From Bifiguratus adelaidae (taxonomy: Eukaryota; Mucoromycota; Endogonomycetes; Endogonales), in the NCBI GenBank assembly GCA_002261195.1, contig MVBO01000004.1, forward strand, positions 1-54,147: a DNA stretch of 54,147 nt. The letters run 5' to 3'. The notes beneath the pieces are model-generated. The model had not been told where the DNA came from. It saw only the letters and a list, made by a program, of their open reading frames with translations, and made no database searches. The translations under genes were made by a program, and so were the position numbers. This document shows, piece by piece, positions 1-12,003 of the stretch. Positions within the stretch are counted from its first letter, which is position 1, and every line of letters starts with the position of its first letter.

Positions 1-54
1 TACAAAGAGATGGTCAATGAAGCGGTCATTGACGATGCCAACTTGCTCTTGTAG

Positions 55-1958
55 CTGGACTTACCGACGGCAAGGTCATCCATCTCGTGGTGAGATCGGC
101 AAACGCTCCCGTGAATCCCGAGAACGGTATGTATTGACATTCCACCAGAAGTTCTCATGTCGAGTCCTCGTTGACAAACCGGTGACTAACCTGAACGTTA
201 CCTAACAGACGCACCAAGATCGCGAGCTTCTTCAGGTCACAGAATGGCTCACAATGCGGGAGGGGTGATGAACATTATATCTGGCATGATGGGTTTTGTA
301 CCGATGCGGAGACCAGCACAACAAGGAGAGCAAGCAAGTCAGGACAACTCAGAACAATCATCGACTGAGCCCTCAGCAGGCTCGCAACGGGCATTTACCA
401 TGGTGTGTATATGTTATGTGTCGCGTAGATCTATCCGTGCTCAACCTGTCCATCTTAGCTTCCTGGAATGATGCAAAGCATGGGGCCCATGTTTCAGAAC
501 GGCGCTGTAGAATCCATTGAGGCGTACATGACTCTTCCCGATGGCCGAACCCAAGTTATAGTAAGTTGGAGAGACATTATGCTCAAGTTGCCTCGTATTC
601 AAGAGCATGCTTGCAGGAGTTTTCCCGTAATGGTCCGCACCTATCTTCCGGTAATACGCAAGACTCTACGGATCCCACCAATAGTAACACCGAGTCCATG
701 GCCAATGGAACGCAGGAGCATACTCGGCCAAGGCCGTCCGGGAGCTTATTGGAACCTTTGCTTGGGGCATCTGCCGGCCGTGGCTTCCGGGTCAATGCTC
801 CTCAGTATCCAGTGAGTCAAATGACATTGTTGCCTGCTTCAACAGTGTTGACAAAGCATGACCAGGTGGACTTGAACACAAGAATGCTTCGCGTGCATTC
901 GCAGCTTCGTGCTATTTCTGAGCTTGTGGACGGAATTGAAGCACGTAAGTGATAACAAGACTATCGCTATGACGAAAACATGGGCTCACTAGCTTGTCAT
1001 ATCAGCTTCAAACGTTCCGACGAATGCCGATCGTGAGGCACTGACAGCATCCGGAACGACGTCGGCTTCTCAGTTGAGTGGGTTATTAGAGCGGTGGAAT
1101 ACCACAATGGAACGAGTACAACCTAGAATTCGAGACATGCAATTGATGCTCGCCAATAGCAGGCATTTCGCTAATGCAGATCAGCCTCACATTGCGGCGC
1201 GCAACCGAATTCGGCATTCGTCGCAAATGTTTACTCGCGCAGCACAGACAATGAACAGCATTGCTTCCCTTCTTAACTCTATTCAAACTTCTGAAACGGA
1301 AGATGGGCAAGTTTTGTACAATGTCAGAGATCCAGCTGAAACTGGGGGTCGCGAATGGCACACCATGGCATCCGCAAGTACATCACAAGGCAACCCGTTT
1401 CCTTTCGGAGACATTCGGCGAATGTTCCCGCGAAATGTCGGCTCAAACACATCGACTTCCGCTACCTCAGGTCGGCCGCAAGGGTCACAAACACAACTGA
1501 ATGCAAGCACGAATACCTCCGAATTCCAAGATCAACAACGGCCATCGGATATGATCGGTCTCGTTATCGACATGCCCATCGTATTTGGGCATGGATTTAG
1601 CAGTCACGCTATACCAACTGCTGCAAGCAGTGAATCACAAACGTCCACGAGTACCACACCTTCAACATCCTCGACAATTCAGAACAACTCATCCGCCAGT
1701 ACGTCTCACTCTCCTGCCCACCCCCGACCAGACACCGAACCTTCCGAAAACCGCAGACGATCCAAGAGGCAAAAACGCAGTCCAGAAGGTCACCCGCAAG
1801 AAGAAGCGAGTACTTCACAGGCTGCAGATCCAACTCCATCCACAACTGACCGCCGCACGACAGTAGAAGAACAGCCAGAAGACGTCGAAGAGGTACAGCA
1901 AAACTCAAGTCCTCAACGCGGGCGGTTTCGATCATCCTGTGCACATGGCATACAATAG
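55..1958 (+). CDS. BAG6/Scythe-like ubiquitin-domain protein, 5' end outside window
   Basis: The first visible exon (55-126) encodes the end of a ubiquitin-like fold, LTDGKVIHLVVR, closely matching the GGKVIHLVER segment of BAG6. Later exons are about 209-402, 459-523, 562-944 and 1006-1958, all joined in phase. They encode a Gly/Met-rich stretch, a helical segment (KLERHYAQVASYSRACLQEF), a second helical region near 850-940, then a long Ser/Thr/Gln-rich disordered tail with a basic cluster (RRRSKRQKR) that could be a nuclear signal. BAG6 family proteins hold hydrophobic tail-anchored or mislocalised proteins for Get/TRC insertion or proteasomal disposal. I saw no clear C-terminal BAG domain, so function is inferred from the ubiquitin-like motif and overall layout. 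The 524-561 intron (38 nt) is the least certain join. Confidence 0.7.
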
Positions 1959-2656
1959 ATCTTTGTAGAGTTGTATATCATCTTTCCTTTTCCGCTGCAG
2001 CGCCACATTCAAGATTTTAAGATTCATTGACGACTCCTTATCTAGAACGGCTTGGAACAGATGTTTGATCAACCTAAAACCACAGGGATCCTGTGGCTGC
2101 ATGTGCATATCCTAGGTCGTGCGCCAGAGGTCAGGAATTTTGGCGTGCTATTCTGTCGGGTCTTGTAGCCAGAATCCCCATATTTCAGTCCAAGCAAGCC
2201 TTCTTTCACCTTCTATCCCTCCTTTTCTCCGTTCTCGGACTCTATTTTTCAACATCTTGCGTTCGTGGCTGATTGAGAGTTTGCGCGTTACGTCCACCCC
2301 TTTGTGGACAACGCCTTCTCACACATCCTTATTATTTCACGATACATGAGCACATGCAAATAGTAGGCGATCCTCACCATCCTATACGTACGTTTGGCTG
2401 CGGTTGATATACCGGTTATCTTGCCCATGCTAGTTGCTTTTGCAAAGCGCCTTCTCTCACATACTCGACACCTCACTGGACTTGCCGCCTTGTCCACGAT
2501 AAGTCTATGGACTACTTCTCCCTCAAGTTTGACGATATGGGGGCGTCCAGCAAAGCGCGGTCTGGCAAGCTGCGCTACAGAGCAGAGTCTCCTCGTCGAC
2601 CATGCCTGAGTTTTTGCTGCTTCCCATTGTTTTCGTCTCGGCAAAACGCACAGACC
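1959..2656. other. Intergenic region, 3' of BAG6-like gene and 5' of response regulator
   Basis: No supported gene. A 166-codon minus-strand frame at 2288-2788 overlaps the regulator and shows no family motifs. An upstream in-frame ATG at 2507 could extend the downstream gene by 50 residues. Confidence 0.5.
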
Positions 2657-3613
2657 ATGTCTGAGGACCCTGCGCGAAAGCAAGCCTCTGTGGTATCGTC
2701 GCTCAAGCATACGGAGCAGCAACCGATCACGTTTGTGGAAGATGTGGAATCCAATTATGTCTCCCCACCGTGCGATGGCGAGGAGCACAAATCTTCACGC
2801 CCGCGCCTTCACCTCCCTCTCCCGCCCACGCCACTCTTGATCCCAGATGTGATCCACAATGTCGATGGGGACGGTTCAGTGACACCGTCCAGTATGCCAC
2901 CTACCCCTAGTGCGTGTGCGCACCAACACCCACCTCCCACCTTGATAACCCATCCACCCGCTTCGACTACAGATGACCGTCGACCATTGCTACGGACCGC
3001 GGCTACCACGGGTCTATTGCCAAAGAATGTAGACGAGCCTTGGGCGTCGGATACCAGCCTACCCAGAGCCAATAGTATACCCTACGTCTCACCGCCTTCC
3101 AAGGTCGTCACCCGTCGGCCCTCGGCCTTACCACTGGACAAGGAGAACAAGACCTCGAGAGAGATCCCCAAAAACAATGAAAAACGCATTCTCATTGTTG
3201 ACGACAACCCCATCAACATTGCCGTCCTCCGTCGCATGCTGATCCTCTACTTTCCTATCTTGATTGGTAATTCACCCGACCGTAACATCTTGACGGCACA
3301 ATCGGGCAAGGACGCCTTGAGGCTCTTGACGCATTACGAGATCGATTTAATCTTTATGGATATCGAAATGCCTGGTTTGTCGGGTATCGAAACGACGCTC
3401 TTGATTCGGTCCCATTCCGACGCTCCTCTCGATGGAATGGCCCATCGAATCCTACAACCAAATCGCGTCGCGACCATCTTGGCCATCACGACCAACAGTA
3501 GTACGTCCTGGCGGACCGAGTACCAAAAAGCGGGTATGGATGGGTGTGTGGGCAAACCGATTGCGGTTCGAGAATTGGAACAAGAGTTGGGACGATTGTT
3601 TCGATGGGAATAG
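2657..3613 (+). CDS. Stand-alone response regulator receiver protein
   Basis: Single-exon gene of 318 residues from this start. The N-terminal half is Pro/Ser/Thr-rich and probably disordered. Residues about 176-317 form a receiver (REC) domain: acidic pair in ILIVDDNP, phospho-acceptor Asp in FMDIEMPG, switch Thr in AITTNS and conserved Lys in GKPI. It should accept phosphate from a His-phosphotransfer protein in a fungal two-component relay (stress or osmotic signalling by analogy with Ssk1/Srr1). No HSF or other output domain follows REC, so output is probably by protein contact. The REC carries an insert between FMDIEMP and AITTNS that is longer than usual. The start at 2657 has a good context (ACCATGT); an in-frame ATG at 2507 is the alternative. 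Confidence 0.85.
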   Translation: MSEDPARKQASVVSSLKHTEQQPITFVEDVESNYVSPPCDGEEHKSSRPRLHLPLPPTPLLIPDVIHNVDGDGSVTPSSMPPTPSACAHQHPPPTLITHPPASTTDDRRPLLRTAATTGLLPKNVDEPWASDTSLPRANSIPYVSPPSKVVTRRPSALPLDKENKTSREIPKNNEKRILIVDDNPINIAVLRRMLILYFPILIGNSPDRNILTAQSGKDALRLLTHYEIDLIFMDIEMPGLSGIETTLLIRSHSDAPLDGMAHRILQPNRVATILAITTNSSTSWRTEYQKAGMDGCVGKPIAVRELEQELGRLFRWE

Positions 3614-3645
3614 AAGCATGTTATTATCTCGTTGTTGCTTGTATT

Positions 3646-3662
3646 GTAGTAGTAGCAGTAGT
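3646..3662. repeat. Short imperfect TAG trinucleotide repeat
   Basis: Seventeen bases of (GTA)n with one substitution in the 3' flank of the response regulator. Probably a neutral microsatellite. Confidence 0.6.
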
Positions 3663-3729
3663 TTGTATCTAAGACAATGACTGCATATCTCGACAATGAA
3701 AATGGCATATTCTAAAGAGAACAAGAGGA

Positions 3730-4614
3730 TCATTTTGGAGTACTCAATCGAGCAGTGATAATGCTGGATGTGGGTGGTGGGTTTAGTGCGGCCACGGAGG
3801 GTGAAGCATAGTGGTTGGCAGGTGTCGTCGCGGGTAACGTCGGAACAGTCGACTTCGGCGGAGAAGCAGGCAAAGGCGCTGGAGCCATCAAAGGCTGTCC
3901 ATTCTCCTTGATAGGCTCATCAGCATTGAGCATAAAGCTGAGCGCAACCGCCAACTTGACCGACGCAGCCAAAATGACGACATGTCCATCCGCATCCTTG
4001 ATTAGAAATGCCCCGCTTAAGGCACCGAGGAAAAGCGCCGCGATAAAGGCCACGCGTCGATTACGACCGACATTGTGCGCCTTCAAAAGGTTCTTATCCG
4101 ACCATAGATCTACCATGGCGGAGGTGACAACGACCGTCGGGATTTCGGGCACATTGAGAGGACGTACGGTGGCAGCTTGAATCCCATAGGATACACCAGT
4201 TAACGTGAGAAAGACGAGATCGTTTTGACTTGCAGAGATGTTCACCAATCCAGTGTAGATCAAGATACCGGCCACATACAGGATCAAGGAAGAAACAAGA
4301 TGCGTCGAAACCAACCACCATCTTTTGCGAGTCCCTATCCGATGCCCTAGCTGTCCACTCACAAACACCGCAAACCAAAAGGCCAACAAGGCGACCAGGT
4401 TCCTTGACCACACTATGACCAAGTCAGACTTTACACCCGCTATCGCGACACCCAACAAGACGGTATTGCCCGTTTGATTGCTACTAAAGACATTGAGTCT
4501 GGCTACCGACAGTGCGTCAATGACACCTGTTGCATAACCGAGAATCACCAGTTGAATGTCTGTCCTGGACACTGCAATGTTGGCTGTCCAGTGCCTCTTC
4601 CACAATCGACCCAT
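3730..4614 (-). CDS. DUF1275 (YoaK-type) membrane protein
   Basis: Single-exon, 294 residues. Starts MGRLWKRHW and has about six hydrophobic segments. Family hallmarks include GYATGVIDALSV early, SSNQTGNTVLLG in the first third, then GIQAATVRPL and VVTSAMVDLWSD. DUF1275 proteins are widespread bacterial and fungal integral membrane proteins of unknown transport or regulatory role, so no substrate can be given. The cytosolic tail after about residue 240 is Pro/Ala-rich. An in-frame ATG at 4653 gives 13 extra residues but falls in the CT-rich tract, so the inner ATG is preferred. It diverges from the MMTAG2-like gene with only 66 bp between start codons. Confidence 0.85.
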   Translation of the reverse strand: MGRLWKRHWTANIAVSRTDIQLVILGYATGVIDALSVARLNVFSSNQTGNTVLLGVAIAGVKSDLVIVWSRNLVALLAFWFAVFVSGQLGHRIGTRKRWWLVSTHLVSSLILYVAGILIYTGLVNISASQNDLVFLTLTGVSYGIQAATVRPLNVPEIPTVVVTSAMVDLWSDKNLLKAHNVGRNRRVAFIAALFLGALSGAFLIKDADGHVVILAASVKLAVALSFMLNADEPIKENGQPLMAPAPLPASPPKSTVPTLPATTPANHYASPSVAALNPPPTSSIITARLSTPK

Positions 4615-4620
4615 AGTGTG

Positions 4621-4635
4621 AAGAGAGAGAGAGAG
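4621..4635 (-). promoter_or_regulatory. CT-rich tract just upstream of DUF1275 start
   Basis: Pure alternating CT on the minus strand lying 7 nt upstream of the start codon, inside the 66-bp divergent intergenic region. Similar pyrimidine tracts precede the synaptobrevin and myosin genes. A 5' leader or initiator role is inferred only. Confidence 0.35.
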
Positions 4636-4680
4636 TGCAAGAGCGATGTGCAATCTGATCCAAGGCCGTTCCTATTTAAC

Positions 4681-5682
4681 ATGTTTCATCCGACGCGTGG
4701 AGGAACGCGCGGAGGACAAGATCAGGTAAAGAGAGGCAAGAGTAAGGACAACGGTGATAGTCTAAGACAGCCTTAGTTCAAATGGAGCGATGTCAAGGAA
4801 GACAAGTATCGAGAATACTATCTGGGCCACTCGCTGATGGCCCCTGTGGGCCGATGGCAAAAGAACAAGGATCTGACATGGTATGCCAAGGATCAGAGCG
4901 AGGAGGAAAAGAAGGCTAGAGCCGCAGAGTTGAGGGCGATCAAGGATGCAGAGGCAGACGCTCTAGCAGAGGCACTGTGAGTCGTTGAGACGCAAACGTT
5001 TACAAGTGATGAGGCTGACCCTTTTGCTCTACCTAGTGGCGTCAAGAAGCGCAAGACCAGTGCAAGTCATGTCACCCAGGCGGAGCTACGTCAAATCATC
5101 CGCAAAGAGCAGGAAGGCGACGAGGAAGAGGCCGAATCGGATGACGCGGCCGTCAAGGGATTGGGCTTCAAAAGGTCAGTAGCCGTACTCTCTTCTGTCT
5201 TGCACCCGATGTCATGTTGAAACACCATACGTAGACGACGTGCAGATGCTGGTACATCAGGTCCCACATTGGAGGAAGGCATTGCATCCACAATATCTCC
5301 TCAGCGATCATCACTGTCTTCACATCCGTACCAAGAACATTTAGCAATGCAGCAAGAAGCAGAGCGAAAGGCAAAGAAGGAGAAAAAGAAGGACAAGAAG
5401 GAGCGCAAGGAACGCCATCATCATTATTATCATCGCCGAGACACATCACGATCCAGGTCACCAGAACCTTCCAGACGGGACCGTGATCGATCCCTTGACC
5501 GTCGTAGATATGACCGACACCGTGATGAAGACGACCATCGTTCGTTTCGGCGAGACAGATACGACGACTCGAGACGATACAGACGTGATGATGGCTATCG
5601 ATCCAAGAGTCCAGTGCGAGACCGACGCTCCCGATATAGTCGCAGTCCGTCTCCCTACCGTCGACGGTCTCCCACTCCATAG
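4681..5682 (+). CDS. MMTAG2-like protein (multiple myeloma tumour-associated 2 family)
   Basis: Four exons (4681-4725, 4777-4976, 5037-5174, 5235-5682) give 276 residues in phase. The N-terminus [15 protein letters not shown] followed by [17 protein letters not shown] and [20 protein letters not shown] is the diagnostic MMtag/Kinase_phosphorylation domain. The C-terminus is a lysine-rich helix and then an Arg/Ser/Asp-rich tail with many RS, RD and SP dipeptides, like splicing-associated proteins. Animal homologues are nuclear or nucleolar phosphoproteins of unclear function, with the RS tail suggesting RNA processing. The identity is firm; the molecular role is not. Confidence 0.9.
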
Positions 5683-5906
5683 CATCTTCACTCTGCAAAT
5701 ACCAATGTATACATATACTCTTTCATGGCATAGCGATCATGGTCATTGTCCAACCAAAAGGGTCTACACTCTGATATACCGCCTGACTCACCTATTACGT
5801 CGCAGTAAAGATACCGATTGACTCGCCCTTGGGACGTAGCGAAAGGACCAATGACTCACTCGTCTTTAAGCCTGAAAACACAATGATCTGAAAATTCCTG
5901 TTAACC

Positions 5907-7595
5907 ATGAGTCAGCCACAAGATATTCCACCACGAGGATCGCCGAGAGACAACCCAGTGGGATCCTATGAAGAGCAATGGCTATTGGGTAATAGCAAGC
6001 AAGCTAGACGTACAAGCGTTGCAGAGACGGATGACAAGAACAGAACATCGCAATCAACCGCGACAAGTACAGGCAAGAAGGGACCTAAACAACCGAAACC
6101 GCAAACAGGACCGCCTAATGGCGTACCGCCACCTAAAGCGGCCCAGGGAATGACAAAGGCTGAACGACGCGCTATTCAAGAGAGGCAGCGCATGGAAAAG
6201 GAGGCACGTGTGGCCGCAGGTTTGCCGGGATCAGCCAAGAAAGCGGCAGAGCAGCTATCGAATCCTGGAGCGTCCCCTCGTCCGGCCTCTCTAGCCTCTC
6301 CTAACCCATCCATCACTTCATCGCCTTCTCTTACCAAACCAGCCGTGGAGCAAGTGTCCAAAAAGGCCAAAGCCAAGACGGTGGAAGGTGTCTCGCCTTG
6401 GTTGATGCATTTGGAGATACCACGGAAACCGGAAACATCGTCGGCCGGATCAAAAGGATTGCATCCGGCCATGGTGACATTTGGACTCTGGATCTCGGAA
6501 TACAAGATACTGGGAAGCAACTTGAGATGCGCAGCCATGCTAGAAACGTTCAAACAGGCATGTCTATCCAATTCCTTTTTGCAATCATTAACCGTTATTG
6601 CGCAGATTATCAAGGATCATCGACCTCCAGAGGCCGAGTCTTTTGCACGACACATTCAGAAACATTTGGACCCCCATATCGCCTACCTTCTCAACATTCG
6701 ACCCATGTCTCTTTCAATGCGCGAATGTATACGATGGATCAAGAAGGAAATCAGCGACATTGTGGAAACGAATCCAACGCTGGAAGACGAAGGAGTGCGT
6801 CATCGTCTCATTGAACGGATCGATCACTTTATTCGCGATCGAATCACATTGGCCGATCAATTGATTGTCAAGAATGGGTTGGAAAAAATTCAGGATGGCG
6901 ATGTGGTCCTGACTTATGCCAAGTCCACGGTGGTTCAAAAGCTCCTTTTGGAAGCCAAAGCCAACGGCAAGCAATTCAGGGTCATCGTCGTGGACTCGCG
7001 ACCGCGACTGGAAGGCAAGACCTTGTTGGCACGACTGGTCAAGGCAGGCATTGATTGTACGTATGTGATGATTTCGGCTCTGAGCTTTGTGATGCGGGAT
7101 GTGTCCAAGGTCATTCTGGGTGCTCATGCGCTCTTGAGCAATGGTGCCATGTACAGTCGTGTCGGCACGTCCTTGGTGGCCATGTCGGCCAAAGATTTGC
7201 ATATTCCCGTCATTGTGTGCTGCGAAACCTTTAAATTCGTCAACCGCACTCAAGTAGATTCACTCGTTCTGAACGAGACAGGTAGGTTGGAGATCTTGAC
7301 GTCGACGGACATTCATTGTCTTCTTTCAGCTGATCCGGATGAGCTGGTGAGCACACCTTTGGGAGACAAGAATACACTCGTCAACTGGAAACAAGAGAGC
7401 AATCTGGGTGTGCTGAATCTCTTGTATGACGTGACGCCGTCCGAGTATATTACAGTCGTCGTGACGGAAGTAGGTCTTATACCCTGCACGTCAGCCCCAG
7501 TGGTAAGTTGCCAACATCTCCATGCACCACGCGAGCTCACATGGCTATAGATTTGGCGAGAGTACAATGAAGAATTGAGAAAGCGGCAAAAATGA
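5907..7595 (+). CDS. GCD2: Translation initiation factor eIF2B subunit delta
   Basis: Regulatory subunit of the guanine nucleotide exchange factor that recharges eIF2 with GTP. The spliced product is 530 residues: a Lys/Pro/Ala-rich disordered N-terminus (about 150 residues) and then the eIF-2B alpha/beta/delta Rossmann-like domain. Markers are LTYAKSTVVQKLLLEA, VIVVDSRPRLEGK, GAHALLSNGAMYSRVGTSLV, CCETFKF and NLLYDVTPSEYI. Two introns are needed: 7282-7329, which has no stop and a length divisible by three so it hides in the open frame, and 7503-7550. Removing the first restores NETADPDEL, matching the NELDDPDDL of other eIF2B deltas. An AATAAA lies one base after the stop. Convergent with the MAP kinase gene. 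Confidence 0.95.
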
Positions 7596-7596
7596 C

Positions 7597-7602
7597 AATA
7601 AA
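7597..7602 (+). terminator. Polyadenylation signal AATAAA for eIF2B delta
   Basis: Exact AATAAA beginning two bases after the stop codon, only 35 bp before the stop of the convergent MAP kinase gene, so the two 3' UTRs probably overlap. Confidence 0.5.
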
Positions 7603-7636
7603 CAAAAACATTTCTATGCTTTTTTCATTTCTACTA

Positions 7637-9448
<1,812 letters not shown>

Positions 9449-9948
9449 CGTCTACAAACCAAGTGAAGAGACAACGAAGGAACCAATGAATTAATTACAT
9501 GCACGGTCCAACAGACGCTGGGGCACTTTAGCACACTGCACACTGGAGCACATACGCACATCGCGTGTACAGAGAGAGGCGGGGGTTTGCCAAGCCGTCC
9601 AGGTCATCGCATGCTATCGACCTAGGATTATAGAGCGTTGGGTCGATGGCGTACAAGTTGACGACGTGTATCGAACATGCAGCAACCATTCAGGTTGAAA
9701 AGGTTATTTATGCTTTCAGTCGTACGATCGCTTCCTTGCCCTGACGATTGCTTTGTCAACCTCCATAAAAAATAACGCCTGACGACCTCACAACTTGAAC
9801 ACTTGTGTCACGCGCACGCCAATCCTTTCCCATCAAGGCGATTTTGGTAAAGGGGGTGGGCATCAAATCCGTCGCTTCTTCTTCTCGCCCGCCAAAACCC
9901 CCACTCTTCTTTCGCTCTGGGCAACGGACGGCCTGAATAGGGTACATC
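9449..9948. other. Divergent promoter region between MAP kinase and F-box gene
   Basis: No supported coding sequence; short frames on both strands lack family motifs. It must hold the promoters of both flanking genes. No clear TATA box was identified. Confidence 0.5.
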
Positions 9949-11148
9949 ATGGGTTCTCGCCCTCCAACCATCACTACATTGCCTACGGAAACGCTTTCCC
10001 ACGTCATATACCATTTGGATTTGAAGACGATCGTCCAGCTTTCCAGTACCTGTCAATTCTTTCATGACTACATATTTGGATCGAAAGCTCGGGCTGTATG
10101 GTGCAGACGGAAATGTCTGAGCCGCCGAGTATGCTGTTGCAATACGCCGGCCGAGTCTAGCGCGGCTAACCACGGAAAAGTAGACGGAAAACACTTATCA
10201 CACGGAGACCATTTGGCGGTCAGTCTGGACAAGCCACTGCTCTTTGAGGCCAACGCGAGCGACGTTGACTCAGCGGTGGTGTCCACCTTCGTCAGCAAAC
10301 TGCCACGTACACATCCCTCCACGATACCAGCAATGGCCTTGGCCGACCTGCCCAAAGTCACCCTCTCGGACGTGTTTTTGTTATTCGACGCTTCAGCCTA
10401 TCAACTCGAGTACCTCGAGTTTGGAGGACAGCTTGATGAGGAGACGCCTGATTTCTGGTTGCGTTTACTGTCTGATTTGCTTGACTACGCACTTGCCCTG
10501 GCGCTTTCTCAGCAACTCAACACGATGCCTCCAACAATGGAATCATGGCATCTGGAGCGCGAACACCATGCCGCAGAAGTGATTGGTTATCTAAAACGTC
10601 CATCCACACCATCCAAACCTCAGTTTTCAACGTACAAGGCCGCTTCAGAAAGCGCGAGGATGAGTCTAGAGACACCAGACCGTTTCGCTGAATGGCTATT
10701 GCAGAACGGCTTCACCACCTGGTTGGATGACCCACCCTTCCCCATGCTGACACGCCTTTTGTTATCATCTTCGCCAACAGTTCTTTTACCGCTTCGTACC
10801 TTGTTTCTCTATTTTCGTGGATTTGATTTGGAACGCATTCATCCTTTGGGCAACTCTGTCTCCATCGGCGTCAATGGCAAGTCACATACGTCTACCGAGA
10901 CATCCGATGCATTCGATGGGTATTACCCCATTTACTCGCCACCGGCAGTGAACTCCGAGACCATTTACAATGTGCAGGAGAAATTGGGTGCGCTACTCGA
11001 AGACGAGCCGGTGTCTACGGCCACCATCTTGACCATACGAGACATTCGGGACCATCGCGAGGGCGCGTGGTGGGAAAATGCAGCAGACGAGGAGGAAGGT
11101 TTTACGTTGCCGATCACTGTGGTGACCGTCAAACCACATCTGATGTAG
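9949..11148 (+). CDS. F-box protein
   Basis: Single-exon, 399 residues. Residues about 8-45 fit an F-box: LPTETLSHVIYHLDLKTIVQLSS, with Cys and Phe at the usual second-helix positions, followed by a basic Cys-rich stretch. This region normally binds Skp1 in SCF ubiquitin ligases. The rest has no recognised repeats (no WD40, LRR or Kelch pattern); it is a mixed helical domain with acidic and hydrophobic segments around 150-200 and 240-290 and a C-terminal strand-rich part. Substrate is unknown. It could be a SKP1/HemK-related or a Ycc-type F-box adaptor, but nothing seen settles this. Confidence 0.65.
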   Translation: MGSRPPTITTLPTETLSHVIYHLDLKTIVQLSSTCQFFHDYIFGSKARAVWCRRKCLSRRVCCCNTPAESSAANHGKVDGKHLSHGDHLAVSLDKPLLFEANASDVDSAVVSTFVSKLPRTHPSTIPAMALADLPKVTLSDVFLLFDASAYQLEYLEFGGQLDEETPDFWLRLLSDLLDYALALALSQQLNTMPPTMESWHLEREHHAAEVIGYLKRPSTPSKPQFSTYKAASESARMSLETPDRFAEWLLQNGFTTWLDDPPFPMLTRLLLSSSPTVLLPLRTLFLYFRGFDLERIHPLGNSVSIGVNGKSHTSTETSDAFDGYYPIYSPPAVNSETIYNVQEKLGALLEDEPVSTATILTIRDIRDHREGAWWENAADEEEGFTLPITVVTVKPHLM

Positions 11149-11199
11149 TACCTCTAGTGTAGGGTTGTCTATCATGTACATGTATATAGTGGTCTGGAA

Positions 11200-11904
11200 T
11201 TAATCCTCTCGATACACGTCGAATCCTTCTAGTATATCCTTGATTTGACTTATACGCTGTATCTTGAGGTCTACCCAGCCGTTCTTCTCACATTCTAAAG
11301 CCGCGCTTTCCTGGCCTTTATTCTCCATGAAGCAAGTGACGCTTCCTGCTTCTCGACCGCACTTCATGTCATCCTTTCCGTCACCGACCATCAGAATCTC
11401 TTGAGGGTGCATGTTCCATTGCTTGGCGATATGTAGGAGGGGAGCAGGCGATGGTTTTGTGGGCTTGAATTTCCGGGTGATGACTGGATCAAACGCACCC
11501 TTATAGTTGGCCACCGGCAAAAGCTGATTCACAAAATGAAGAACGGGTTCTTGATTGTTACGGGTGAGGATAGCTTTGGGAACTGAATGGCGGTCCAACC
11601 AGTTGAGCAGGTCTAGCAGGCCGGGTTGTAAGCTCATGGTATCAATGACACTGCGTTCAATAGACTCGATTGCTTCATTCGCTGCCACTTTGTCTGGACC
11701 TTCAAGACCGTCAATATGCTTCAAAATGTCCTGCTTGTCCGAAATGCCCAGAATGCCGCGCATGCGAGTGAACATGGTGTAATCAGGAATGTTCATCGTT
11801 CCATCAAGATCAAACACCACCCCACGTATGCGTGGCAAGGCCAGTCCAGAGTGAAGGGTACGCGCGTAGGCCACTCGTCGCGCGCTGCTCGACACCATGG
11901 GCAT
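11200..11904 (-). CDS. HAD-superfamily hydrolase, probable phosphatase
   Basis: Single-exon, 234 residues. All four HAD motifs are visible: motif I VVFDLDGTMN with nucleophile Asp, motif II AILTRNN, the motif III Lys near KPTKPSP, and motif IV MVGDGKDDMKCG. The helical cap between motifs I and II fits the phosphoglycolate-phosphatase-like subgroup (subclass I). The first 25 residues are rich in Ser, Arg and Ala with no acidic residue, which could be a mitochondrial presequence. Substrate is not predictable. It diverges from the SDR gene at 12004 with 99 bp between starts. An ATG two codons downstream is an alternative start. Confidence 0.85.
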   Translation of the reverse strand: MPMVSSSARRVAYARTLHSGLALPRIRGVVFDLDGTMNIPDYTMFTRMRGILGISDKQDILKHIDGLEGPDKVAANEAIESIERSVIDTMSLQPGLLDLLNWLDRHSVPKAILTRNNQEPVLHFVNQLLPVANYKGAFDPVITRKFKPTKPSPAPLLHIAKQWNMHPQEILMVGDGKDDMKCGREAGSVTCFMENKGQESAALECEKNGWVDLKIQRISQIKDILEGFDVYRED

Positions 11905-12003
11905 TTTTACCCCACGATGTGGACCTGCCCTATTTGGGAAGGATGGTCCAAACGCTCCCTTGCTTTCTTCCCACCCGCGTGGCAGTGTGCTCCTTTCTTT
12001 AGC

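Noticed and set aside
505-570. Apparent frameshift in the BAG6-like gene
   Set aside because: Explained by a 38-nt intron that gives a smooth helical sequence.
2288-2788. 166-codon minus-strand ORF
   Set aside because: Overlaps the response regulator on the other strand, has no motif and ends in repetitive basic sequence; treated as a shadow.
6714-7253. 179-codon minus-strand ORF
   Set aside because: Lies antisense to the conserved domain of eIF2B delta; composition follows from the plus-strand codons.
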